Shown here one piece after another: positions 34,810-42,162 of a stretch of DNA of 64,000 nucleotides. Within the stretch, counting starts at the first letter, position 1. The number at the start of each line of letters is the position of its first letter. Where the stretch lies: positions 310,001 through 374,000 of the forward strand of contig CALSAQ010000003.1 in NCBI GenBank assembly GCA_943372995.1, written 5' to 3'. A model generated the notes under the pieces. That model saw nothing but the letters and a program-made list of their open reading frames with translations. It did no database searches and was not told where the DNA came from. This stretch comes from CAJBVG01 sp943372995 (lineage in GTDB: Bacteria > Bacteroidota > Bacteroidia > Sphingobacteriales > Sphingobacteriaceae). The position numbers were made by a program, and so were the translations under genes.

Positions 34810-34899
34810 GATTATTTATTTATTTTTAGTATTGAGTTAATTGTACAAAGTGGAAGCTTTAATACTAGGTACTCTCTACCTCAAATGTTTTAATTCTAT

Positions 34900-35439
34900 T
34901 TATTCTTTTTCTACTTGCATGTAGTTTAACTCCAATGGTGTTCTTCTTCCGAAAATTTTCACCATTACTTTCAATTTCTTTTTCTCTTCGTTCACTTCTT
35001 CTATCACCCCGCTAAATCCATTGAAAGGACCATCCATTACTTTTACTGGTTCGCCTACATAATAGGTTAAATTCGATGCCACACCACTTTCCGACATTTC
35101 ATCTACTTTACCTAAAATTCGGTTTACTTCAGATTGGCGTAAAGGTACAGCTTGACCTGCTTCACCTAAGAAACCAATTACTCCAGTTATGTTTTTAATT
35201 ACGTGCTCTAATTCACCATTTAATGAAGCTTCTATCAATACATAACCTGGTAAATAACTTCTTTCTTTTTGAATTTTTTTACCGTTACGTATTTGAAATA
35301 CTTTTTCAGTAGGAATCAAAATCTGAGGTACCAAATGATTAATACCTAAGCGATTGATTTCAGCCTCTAAATACTGCTTTACTTTTTTCTCTTTCCCACT
35401 AATCGCTCTCACTACGTACCACTTCAATTCTTCACTCAT
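34900..35439 (-). CDS. nusG: Transcription termination/antitermination protein NusG
   Basis: 179 residues. The NGN domain opens with LKWYVVRAISGKEKKVKQYL, and KIQKERSYLPGYVLIEA follows. The KOW domain has YYVGEPVKVMDGPFNGFSGVIEEV. It couples RNA polymerase to the ribosome or Rho. It follows secE with 24 bases between. Confidence 0.97.
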   Translation of the reverse strand: MSEELKWYVVRAISGKEKKVKQYLEAEINRLGINHLVPQILIPTEKVFQIRNGKKIQKERSYLPGYVLIEASLNGELEHVIKNITGVIGFLGEAGQAVPLRQSEVNRILGKVDEMSESGVASNLTYYVGEPVKVMDGPFNGFSGVIEEVNEEKKKLKVMVKIFGRRTPLELNYMQVEKE

Positions 35440-35463
35440 TGTAATTGCGTTGAACTAGGTTAA

Positions 35464-35652
35464 TTAAATATTGTAAAACAATTCCATGATTGATCCAGAA
35501 CCTAGATCCATCGCATATACTACTACTGCAATAATTAATGCAGCTATCATCACAATCCATGCACTACTTTGTAGCTCTTGCCAAGTTGGCCAAGATACTT
35601 TATGCATTAATTCGTTGTACGACTCTTTAAAATATGTTACTAACCTATTCAT
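35464..35652 (-). CDS. secE: Protein translocase subunit SecE
   Basis: 62 residues from the ATG at 35652 (MNRLVTYFKESYNEL); an earlier in-frame ATG would run through the tRNA-Trp gene and is rejected. The amphipathic helix with KVSWPTWQEL is the SecE signature, followed by one membrane helix (about 32-52). It stabilises SecY in the inner membrane. It lies directly after tRNA-Trp and before nusG. Confidence 0.95.
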   Translation of the reverse strand: MNRLVTYFKESYNELMHKVSWPTWQELQSSAWIVMIAALIIAVVVYAMDLGSGSIMELFYNI

Positions 35653-35678
35653 GGTTTCTAATCTTATGTTGAGTATTG

Positions 35679-35749
35679 CACGGGTGGAGAGATTCGAACT
35701 CCCATCAGCGGTTTTGGAGACCGACATTCTACCCTTGAACTACACCCGT
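35679..35749 (-). tRNA. tRNA-Trp (anticodon CCA)
   Basis: 71 bases. Acceptor ACGGGTG pairs with CACCCGT, the discriminator is G, and the anticodon loop CTCCAAA is closed by a TCGGT/ACCGC-type stem. The T-loop contains GTTCGAATC. The CCA end is not encoded. Confidence 0.95.
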
Positions 35750-35831
35750 TTACTATTCATTTTTATTTCTTAGCCTTTCAAATTTCAGTTCCCTGCTGAT
35801 CTAAAAAAGAGGTCCCCTTATTTGCGATAAA

Positions 35832-35879
35832 ACAGAAGTAGCCCCGACACCTTTTTACTGGCATCTGGGCGACTTCTGT
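35832..35879 (-). terminator. Long hairpin after tuf
   Basis: On the minus strand ACAGAAGT-CGCCCAGATGCC pairs with GGTGTCGGGGC-ACTTCTGT (a few mismatches and wobbles), followed by TTTTATC. It lies 36 bases after the tuf stop and upstream of tRNA-Trp, so it may reduce tuf read-through into secE-nusG. Confidence 0.7.
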
Positions 35880-35915
35880 GAAAACTAGCTAAATATATTT
35901 AATGCTAATTGTGAA

Positions 35916-37103
35916 TTACTTCACAATTTCAGTTACCTGACCAGCACCAACTGTTCTACCACCCTCACGGATAGCGAAACGTAATCCTTTTTCCATTGCT
36001 ACCGCGTTAATTAATTTAACGTTGATAGTAACGTTATCACCAGGCATAACCATTTCTACACCTTCTGCTAACGAGATTTCTCCTGTTACGTCTGTTGTAC
36101 GGAAATAGAATTGTGGACGATATTTGTTAAAGAATGGAGTGTGACGTCCACCTTCTGCTTTTGATAATACGTAAACCTCAGCTTTAAATTCGCTGTGAGG
36201 AGTTACTGAACCTGGTTTACAGATAACCATACCACGACGGATATCAGTTTTCTCAATACCACGTAACAATAAACCTACGTTATCACCAGCTTCACCTGAA
36301 TCTAATATTTTACGGAACATCTCTACCCCTGTAACTGTAGATTTCAAGTTCTCAGCACCCATACCTAATATGTCTACTGCATCACCTGAGTTGATAACAC
36401 CTCTTTCGATACGACCTGTTGCTACTGTACCACGACCAGTGATCGAGAATACGTCTTCAACTGGCATCAAGAAAGGAAGCTCTGTCAAACGTGGAGGAAT
36501 TGGAATGTTGTTATCAACAGCATCCATTAATTCCATAATAATTTCTACCCATTTAGCATCGCCGTTCAAACCACCTAAAGCTGAACCACGGATAACTGGA
36601 ATTGTATCGCCAGGGAATTCGTAGAACGATAATAAGTCACGAATTTCCATCTCTACTAAGTCTAATAATTCTGGATCGTCAACCATATCCACTTTGTTCA
36701 TGAATACAACTAATGCAGGTACACCTACTTGGCGTGCCAACAAGATGTGCTCACGAGTTTGTGGCATCGGTCCGTCCGTTGCAGCAACCACTAAGATCGC
36801 TCCATCCATTTGTGCAGCACCTGTAACCATGTTTTTCACATAATCCGCGTGACCTGGACAGTCAACGTGTGCGTAGTGACGGTTAGCCGTCGAGTACTCA
36901 ACGTGTGCAGTGTTAATTGTAATACCTCTTTCTTTTTCCTCTGGAGCTGAATCGATTGAGTCAAATGAACGTGCTTCAGATAAACCTTTATCAGCTAAAA
37001 CTTTAGTGATAGCTGCTGTTAATGTGGTTTTACCGTGGTCAACGTGACCGATAGTTCCAATATTTAAGTGTGGTTTACTTCGGTCAAATTTTTCTTTAGC
37101 CAT
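35916..37103 (-). CDS. tuf: Elongation factor Tu
   Basis: 395 residues. GTPase motifs: GHVDHGKTT near 19, the switch region RGITINTAHVEY, DCPGHADY near 80 and NKVDM near 135. Domains 2 and 3 follow, with GRGTVATGRIERG and GRHTPFFNKYRPQFYFRTTDVTG. It delivers aminoacyl-tRNA to the ribosome. It lies between tRNA-Thr(GGT) upstream and tRNA-Trp downstream, a common arrangement. It has no promoter of its own that I can see and is probably transcribed with the upstream tRNAs. Confidence 0.99.
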   Translation of the reverse strand: MAKEKFDRSKPHLNIGTIGHVDHGKTTLTAAITKVLADKGLSEARSFDSIDSAPEEKERGITINTAHVEYSTANRHYAHVDCPGHADYVKNMVTGAAQMDGAILVVAATDGPMPQTREHILLARQVGVPALVVFMNKVDMVDDPELLDLVEMEIRDLLSFYEFPGDTIPVIRGSALGGLNGDAKWVEIIMELMDAVDNNIPIPPRLTELPFLMPVEDVFSITGRGTVATGRIERGVINSGDAVDILGMGAENLKSTVTGVEMFRKILDSGEAGDNVGLLLRGIEKTDIRRGMVICKPGSVTPHSEFKAEVYVLSKAEGGRHTPFFNKYRPQFYFRTTDVTGEISLAEGVEMVMPGDNVTINVKLINAVAMEKGLRFAIREGGRTVGAGQVTEIVK

Positions 37104-37159
37104 GTTTTTACTTATTTATTGATTGATTTATATTTTGTTTATTAGTTATTTACAATCAG

Positions 37160-37231
37160 AGCCAATGAGGGGAATTGAACCCCTGACCCCTTCCTTACCA
37201 AGGAAGTACTCTACCCCTGAGCTACATCGGC
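37160..37231 (-). tRNA. tRNA-Thr (anticodon GGT)
   Basis: 72 bases. Acceptor GCCGATG pairs with CATTGGC (one wobble), the anticodon stem is CTTCC/GGAAG with loop TTGGTAA, and the T-loop contains GTTCAATTC. It lies 56 bases before tuf. The gap between it and tRNA-Gly (37232-37377) shows nothing I can name. Confidence 0.95.
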
Positions 37232-37377
37232 TTAAACCAACACAAAAAACCAAGACTTTCGTCCCGGGTCTCCAAATAATTGATAATATCTATCCTTTAT
37301 TTGTATGCTAGTCATTTTAATTAGCTCCAATCCCCTTCACTATTCTATTTCTTTTCAATCTAGCTCAAAAATTTTCG

Positions 37378-37450
37378 AGCGGGAGACGAGGTTCGAACCC
37401 GCGACCTACAGCTTGGAAGGCTGTCGCTCTACCAACTGAGCTACTCCCGC
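37378..37450 (-). tRNA. tRNA-Gly (anticodon TCC)
   Basis: 73 bases. Acceptor GCGGGAG/CTCCCGC, anticodon stem ACAGC/GCTGT with loop CTTCCAA, T-loop GTTCGAACC. No CCA is encoded. Confidence 0.95.
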
Positions 37451-37478
37451 TTATTTGCTTGCGCAAAATGCCTTTAAG

Positions 37479-37559
37479 TGGGGAGAGAAGGATTCGAACC
37501 TTCGAAACCGAAGTAACGGATTTACAGTCCGTCCCATTTGACCGCTCTGGAACCTCCCC
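37479..37559 (-). tRNA. tRNA-Tyr (anticodon GTA)
   Basis: 81 bases with a long variable arm (TACTTCGGTTTCGAAG region) as expected for a class II bacterial tRNA-Tyr. Acceptor GGGGAGG/TCTCCCC with A discriminator; anticodon stem ACGGA/TCCGT with loop CTGTAAA. Confidence 0.95.
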
Positions 37560-37568
37560 AACGTTTTG

Positions 37569-37641
<73 letters not shown>

Positions 37642-37702
37642 TTTTTACATTTTTATTCCCCTTTATTCAAAGAACAATTCGCTTACTTTTTCAAAGGGAC
37701 TG

Positions 37703-37733
37703 CAAATGTACGAATTTTATCATATCGTCAAAA
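37703..37733 (-). promoter_or_regulatory. Bacteroidota-type promoter of the tRNA-tuf operon
   Basis: On the minus strand TTG (37729-37731), then an 18-base spacer, then TACATTTG (37703-37710), a perfect TAnnTTTG. The flanking CGTACATTTGCAGTCC is nearly the same as at the rpsU (39452) and rpsT (60984) promoters. Confidence 0.8.
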
Positions 37734-37878
37734 TCTATTTTAAAATATTTTTTATTTCCCCTATTAGTTCACATTCCTGCTTTAAAACCCTTTAAAGGCA
37801 TTTTTTGCTTAAGTTTTTAAAAATCACGGATATATATAAAAGCACCCTTTATTCTAAGCCCAATTTCATCAAATAAAA

Positions 37879-37900
37879 AAGGCACGTTTAACCGTGCCTT
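37879..37900 (-). terminator. Rho-independent terminator after hpf
   Basis: Stem AAGGCACG with CGTGCCTT around a 6-base loop. On the minus strand it is followed by a long T-run, 27 bases after the hpf stop. The rest of the 37642-37926 gap holds only the tRNA promoter. Confidence 0.88.
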
Positions 37901-37926
37901 CCTCTTATTATTAAGTCAATTTCTCT

Positions 37927-38271
37927 TTAATCCGCCATCTCATCCATGTACAATGTCTCCGTGTTCACATTTCCGACATTTGTCTTGCCTTTGTATTTAT
38001 GTATCTGTTTCTGAATAGATTCGAAGGCTAAATCAGCTGCCTCCTCAAACGATTTGCAGTTTTCTTTTGCAAAAAATACCGTTCCTGGTATCATCACTTT
38101 TACCTCTAAAACCTTATTCTTCTTATCCTCCGATGATTTATCTAATTTTAAGATGACCTCTCCATCGATTATTCTATCATAAAAAGTATCCGTCTTATCT
38201 GCCTTTTTCTGAATGAAGTCTAATAATTTCTGGTCTGCTGTAAAATGTACTGATTGAACTCTGATTTTCAT
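37927..38271 (-). CDS. hpf: Ribosome hibernation-promoting factor, short form
   Basis: 114 residues, about the short HPF/RaiA length with a short acidic tail. The beta-alpha fold with MKIRVQSVHFTADQKLLDFIQKKADK, then VILKLDK and VKVMIPGTVFFAKENCKSFEEAADLAFESIQKQIHKYKGK, is typical. It binds the 30S subunit in resting cells. It lies 14 bases after the recombinase gene on the same strand and is followed by a terminator. Confidence 0.92.
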   Translation of the reverse strand: MKIRVQSVHFTADQKLLDFIQKKADKTDTFYDRIIDGEVILKLDKSSEDKKNKVLEVKVMIPGTVFFAKENCKSFEEAADLAFESIQKQIHKYKGKTNVGNVNTETLYMDEMAD

Positions 38272-38285
38272 ATTGATCTCCTTTC

Positions 38286-39164
38286 TTAACTTTTTGGATG
38301 AGCTTGTTTATATATGTTCTTTAATTTCTCAATCGAGTTGTGAGTATACACTTGTGTTGCTGCTAAACTCGAATGACCTAAAATTTCCTTTATGGCGTTT
38401 AAATCCGCTCCATTATTTAACATATGTGTGGCAAAAGTGTGTCGCAACACATGCGGACTTTTTTTCTGTATGGTAGTTACTTTACTCAACTCAGATTTAA
38501 CTAATCTATAGATGTATTTAGTATATATTTCTTCCCCTTTTTCGTTACAAAAATATAACTTACTAGTACCCAAAGTATTATTTTTATGCTCTTCGTATTG
38601 TTTCATCATAGGCAATAAGTGCTCTGAAATGGGGATGATTCGCTCTTTATTACGTTTCCCCAATACCTTTACTTGCATGCCTGCTTGGTTTACATCATTT
38701 GATTTTAATTGCACAAGTTCTGAAATCCTCATGCCTGTTGCATAAAACAATTCTAATATTAATCGGTCCCTAATTCCAATAAAGGTATTTTCAAAATCTT
38801 GTTCTACAAGAAGCTGCTCCATCCCTTTTTCATCAACAAATTGTGGTAACCTTTTAGGTACTTTAGGACTAACAATTTTAGTCATTGGTGAAGCACTAAT
38901 TAGCCCTTCTCTGAGTAGAAATTTGTAATAAGTTTTTAAGGTGGATATTTTTCTATTGACACTTTTACTCTTATACCCATTGTCCATTAATTGAACAATC
39001 CAAGATCTAATAAAAGTATGTGAAATATGGTCTATATCGTCGGTTTCGAACTGCAATTTTACATACTCTGTAAATGACTCCAGATCGCTACGATAAGCCG
39101 TTATAGTGTGATTTGAGAAACGTTTCTCGAATTGAAGGTACCGGAAAAAAGCCTCGTTTAACAT
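38286..39164 (-). CDS. Tyrosine recombinase, XerC/XerD type
   Basis: 292 residues from the ATG at 39164 (MLNEAFFRYLQFEKRFSNHT); an earlier start would lie in the rpsU terminator. The N-terminal SAM-like core-binding domain is about 1-90. The catalytic domain has GIRDRLILELFYATGMRISEL (Arg), the lysine hairpin VLGKRNKERIIPI, HVLRHTFATHML (His-x-x-Arg) and GHSSLAATQVYTH (His, Tyr). It should resolve chromosome dimers at dif. Its place between rpsU and hpf in a housekeeping block, not beside a mobile element, supports the Xer role. XerC and XerD cannot be told apart here. Confidence 0.93.
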   Translation of the reverse strand: MLNEAFFRYLQFEKRFSNHTITAYRSDLESFTEYVKLQFETDDIDHISHTFIRSWIVQLMDNGYKSKSVNRKISTLKTYYKFLLREGLISASPMTKIVSPKVPKRLPQFVDEKGMEQLLVEQDFENTFIGIRDRLILELFYATGMRISELVQLKSNDVNQAGMQVKVLGKRNKERIIPISEHLLPMMKQYEEHKNNTLGTSKLYFCNEKGEEIYTKYIYRLVKSELSKVTTIQKKSPHVLRHTFATHMLNNGADLNAIKEILGHSSLAATQVYTHNSIEKLKNIYKQAHPKS

Positions 39165-39165
39165 C

Positions 39166-39206
39166 AAAAAAAAAGTTGTACCTGATAATGATATCAAGAT
39201 ACAACT
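39166..39206 (-). terminator. Terminator after rpsU, touching the xerC-type start
   Basis: On the minus strand AGTTGTA (39200-39206) pairs with TACAACT (39174-39180), with an inner GATA/TATC pairing, followed by a run of nine T. The run ends two bases before the recombinase ATG, so read-through is needed for its translation unless another promoter is used. Confidence 0.75.
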
Positions 39207-39226
39207 CTTTTATATGGAAAACAAAA

Positions 39227-39415
39227 TTAAATTTCTGTATTTAAAGTTTGTTTGTAAATAGCTCTTTTTACAACGCCGCGGCGGGTAACAGATCTTTTTT
39301 CATATGCTTGACGACTACGTAGTTCTCTAAGAACTCCAGTTTTTTCAAATTTCTTCTTAAAACGTTTTAGCGCCTTATCAATCGATTCGTTTTCTTTAAT
39401 ATTGATAATGATCAT
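39227..39415 (-). CDS. rpsU: Ribosomal protein bS21
   Basis: 62 residues. IKENESIDKALKRFKKKFEKTGVLRELRSRQAYEKRS and the basic C-terminus TRRGVVKRAIYKQTLN are the bS21 signature in Bacteroidota. It binds the 30S platform near the 3' end of 16S rRNA; in this phylum bS21 has been linked to hiding the anti-Shine-Dalgarno sequence, which fits the lack of strong ribosome-binding sites in this window. It has a clear promoter and its own terminator. Confidence 0.96.
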   Translation of the reverse strand: MIIINIKENESIDKALKRFKKKFEKTGVLRELRSRQAYEKRSVTRRGVVKRAIYKQTLNTEI

Positions 39416-39451
39416 ATGGTATACCTCTTTTCTCCATCAAAGGATGGGCTG

Positions 39452-39481
39452 CAAATGTACGATAAAATTGTAAATATGCAA
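39452..39481 (-). promoter_or_regulatory. Bacteroidota-type promoter of rpsU
   Basis: TTG (39479-39481, minus strand), a 19-base spacer and TACATTTG (39452-39459). The -33 part overlaps the first unit of the word array 39472-39503. Confidence 0.8.
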
Positions 39482-39503
39482 ATGTGGAAATGTGAATATG
39501 TGC
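39472..39503. repeat. Four 8-bp units after the acyl-CoA dehydrogenase stop
   Basis: AAATATGC, AAATGTGG, AAATGTGA, ATATGTGC, ending three bases from the stop codon at 39507. The array also supplies the -33 TTG of the rpsU promoter. Confidence 0.7.
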
Positions 39504-39506
39504 AGA

Positions 39507-40679
39507 TTACCTTAATACATCACGTGCAATAACCAGCTTTTGTATCTCAGAAGTGCCCTCCCCTATAGTGCATAGTTTAGAATCGCGGTAGAATTTCTCT
39601 ACTGGGAAATCCTTAGTATAGCCATATCCTCCAAAAATTTGTATTGCCTCTGTTGATGCCCAAACACATACCTCTGATGCATAATATTTAGCCATTGCCG
39701 ACTCTTTAGTCATTTTCTTACCTCTATTCTTCATATCAGCTGCTTGTAAAATAAGCAGTTCCGACGCTTCTATCTTAGTAGCCATATCTGCCAACTTGAA
39801 GGCAATAGCCTGAAAATTAGATATAGGCTGCCCGAATTGATGTCTCTCTTTAGAATATGCCAAAGCTGCTTCATAGGCTCCTTTAGCAATACCCAATGAT
39901 AATGCTGCAATAGATATACGTCCGCCATCTAATACTTGCATAGCTTGTTTAAAGCCCTGTCCTACTTGACCTAATAAATTTTCTTTAGGTACTCTACAGT
40001 TCTCAAAAATCATTTCTGTAGTTTCAGACGCACGCATTCCTAATTTATTTTCTTTTTTACCAGCAGAAAATCCTGGGGTTCCTCTTTCAACTACTATAGC
40101 TGATATCCCATTTGAATCGCCTTGCTCCCCTGTTCTTACCATTACTACCGCAACATCTCCACTCTTCCCGTGGGTAATCCAATTTTTAGCCCCATTAATT
40201 ACATAATGATCTCCATCTAATACAGCAGTAGTATTCATTCTTAATGCATCAGAACCTGTATTCGCTTCGGTTAAACCCCAAGCTCCTATCCACTCACCCG
40301 TAGCTAATTTTGTTAACCACTTACGCTTTTGCTCTTCATTACCAAAATACATGATGTGGCCTGTGCATAATGAATTGTGTGCTGCCATTGATAGTCCTAC
40401 TGAACTACAAACTTTAGCTACCTCTACAATTGCCGCTACATATTCGAAATATCCTAAACCTGCCCCACCATATTCTTCAGGAACAAGCACCCCTAATAAA
40501 CCTAGCTCTCCCATCTTTTTCATGGTTTCTACCGGGAATGTCTGTGCCTCATCCCATTCCATATAATGTGGTCTAATATGTTTCTCAGCAAAATCTTTTG
40601 CCATACTTGCGACCATTTTCACGCTCTCGCTTTGCGACATATCGAAAGCTCCCGCTAAATCTGTTGTTGTATTTGCCAT
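39507..40679 (-). CDS. Acyl-CoA dehydrogenase
   Basis: 390 residues, the standard length. FAD- and substrate-binding segments include EYGGAGLGYFEYVAAIVEVA, WGLTEANTGSDALRMNT, and the late RHQFGQPISNFQAIAFKLADM and QIFGGYGYTKDFPVEKFYRD. The catalytic glutamate is in IGEGTSEIQKLVIARDVL. It oxidises an acyl-CoA to the enoyl-CoA and passes electrons to ETF in the cytoplasm. The chain length cannot be given; the pattern is near short-chain (butyryl-type) enzymes. It starts five bases after apt. Confidence 0.95.
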   Translation of the reverse strand: MANTTTDLAGAFDMSQSESVKMVASMAKDFAEKHIRPHYMEWDEAQTFPVETMKKMGELGLLGVLVPEEYGGAGLGYFEYVAAIVEVAKVCSSVGLSMAAHNSLCTGHIMYFGNEEQKRKWLTKLATGEWIGAWGLTEANTGSDALRMNTTAVLDGDHYVINGAKNWITHGKSGDVAVVMVRTGEQGDSNGISAIVVERGTPGFSAGKKENKLGMRASETTEMIFENCRVPKENLLGQVGQGFKQAMQVLDGGRISIAALSLGIAKGAYEAALAYSKERHQFGQPISNFQAIAFKLADMATKIEASELLILQAADMKNRGKKMTKESAMAKYYASEVCVWASTEAIQIFGGYGYTKDFPVEKFYRDSKLCTIGEGTSEIQKLVIARDVLR

Positions 40680-40684
40680 AGTGT

Positions 40685-41212
40685 TTAATAGTCTGCTAAA
40701 GTAATAATATTAGTCGAAAAGCGCTCCAATTTTTCTTTTGCACCAAGAAAATCTAAGCCTATAAGAAAGGAAAATCCAACAATATCTGCCCCTGTCATTT
40801 GTACTAACTCCGAACTCGCAATCACCGTACCTCCTGTAGCTAATAAATCGTCGTGAATAATCACCCGTTGCCCTTTCTGTATTGCATCTTTATGCATCTC
40901 AATACATGCTGAACCATACTCTAAATCATATTCTATCGAATAACAATCTGCTGGTAGTTTCCCTTTTTTTCTAATTGGAACAAATGGAATTCCCATCGTT
41001 TGTGCTATTAACATCCCAAATAAAAATCCTCTACTCTCTACCCCAACAATAATATCAGGTTGCAATTCTTTCATTCTATCAGCAAAAGAAATGGTTATTT
41101 CTTTACTTAATTCTACATTCTTTAGTATAGGTGTGATGTCCTTAAACATTATCCCTTCTTTAGGGAAATCTGGAACATTACGAACACATGCTTTAATTTT
41201 GTCTTCAATCAT
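40685..41212 (-). CDS. apt: Adenine phosphoribosyltransferase
   Basis: 175 residues. DFPKEGIMFKDITPIL, VGVESRGFLFG, FVPIRKKGKLP and the PRPP-binding VIIHDDLLATGGTVIAS are all intact. It makes AMP from adenine and PRPP in purine salvage. Its start overlaps the stop of the HhH gene by four bases (ATGA), so the two are coupled. Confidence 0.97.
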   Translation of the reverse strand: MIEDKIKACVRNVPDFPKEGIMFKDITPILKNVELSKEITISFADRMKELQPDIIVGVESRGFLFGMLIAQTMGIPFVPIRKKGKLPADCYSIEYDLEYGSACIEMHKDAIQKGQRVIIHDDLLATGGTVIASSELVQMTGADIVGFSFLIGLDFLGAKEKLERFSTNIITLADY

Positions 41213-42084
41213 TTTTCTACTGAGATATAAGACTCAATTTTACTGAAAATATTCTCATTCATCACTTTTATCATCAACAAATCTTCATTTTTTTTATACT
41301 CTCCATGTTGTATTCTATAGTTTATAATGAGCTTCCCTAACTTATAACCTATGTAAGGGTGCCGCCCTAACTGATCAATGTCTGCTTTGTTAATATTTAT
41401 CTTAGACAAATAAGTGGTATCAATTGTTGTATGTTTTACTAGCTGCACATAAGAAAAACTATCTATACCCCATACTTCTTTAAGCTGCTCATGTGAAATA
41501 AATCCTCCCAATTTTTCTCTGTACACAATAATCCTCTTAGAAAGCGATAAACTAATTCCCTTAATAGCATCTAATTCCAAACTATCAACTAAATTCAACT
41601 CTTTCAGAATAACACTATTCGATATATTTTCCGTTTTAAAAAAATACTTTTTCTCTGGATAAAACTTTATGTACTTGTAAATTCTCTGTTTTAGAACAGT
41701 ATCCAATTGTTTACATTCAATAAAATTTGATTGTGTAAACATTGGGATATTTTTTTCTTGAATCTCTTTTATAATTTTTATTTGTTGTGATGATAATCCT
41801 ATTTGTTCAAAATCATACTCATTTAAATACTTAAAAGGTTTTAATCTGAAATTATTTTTTTTGATGGTACTAAATGATGTAGTATCTCTAATTAAATCTT
41901 GTTTTTTAAATTCTTCGGAAACAATTATTGAATATTCTAAATCGGAATGCAAATATTTATATTCCCCACTTAAGTAAATACGATAACTTAACAGAATAAG
42001 CCAGATTATAAACAATACCCAAAGTCCACGACGCTCCTTTTTAGGGAAGGCAAAATATTCCCTCAGCACTCTTTTCCACATCAC
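41209..42084 (-). CDS. Membrane-anchored helix-hairpin-helix protein, ComEA-like
   Basis: 291 residues. A basic N-terminus is followed by one membrane helix (about 21-38). Three helix-hairpin-helix-like segments follow: QIGLSSQQIKIIKEIQEKN, LNLVDSLELDAIKGISLSLSKRIIVYREKLGG and ININKADIDQLGRHPYIGYKLGKLIINYR. ComEA-type proteins bind DNA outside the membrane during uptake, but many Bacteroidota carry this longer form whose role is unproved. The distance between the anchor and the HhH units suggests an extracytoplasmic DNA-binding arm. It is coupled to apt by overlap. Confidence 0.8.
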   Translation of the reverse strand: MMWKRVLREYFAFPKKERRGLWVLFIIWLILLSYRIYLSGEYKYLHSDLEYSIIVSEEFKKQDLIRDTTSFSTIKKNNFRLKPFKYLNEYDFEQIGLSSQQIKIIKEIQEKNIPMFTQSNFIECKQLDTVLKQRIYKYIKFYPEKKYFFKTENISNSVILKELNLVDSLELDAIKGISLSLSKRIIVYREKLGGFISHEQLKEVWGIDSFSYVQLVKHTTIDTTYLSKININKADIDQLGRHPYIGYKLGKLIINYRIQHGEYKKNEDLLMIKVMNENIFSKIESYISVEK

Positions 42085-42162
42085 AAAATATTTTTGTTAC
42101 AATATAGTTATTTATGCTAATTTAAGGTTAACTTTATTACTTATTAAATATAAATTTACCTC

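Noticed and set aside
35653..35727. N-terminal extension of secE
   Set aside because: It would translate most of the tRNA-Trp gene.
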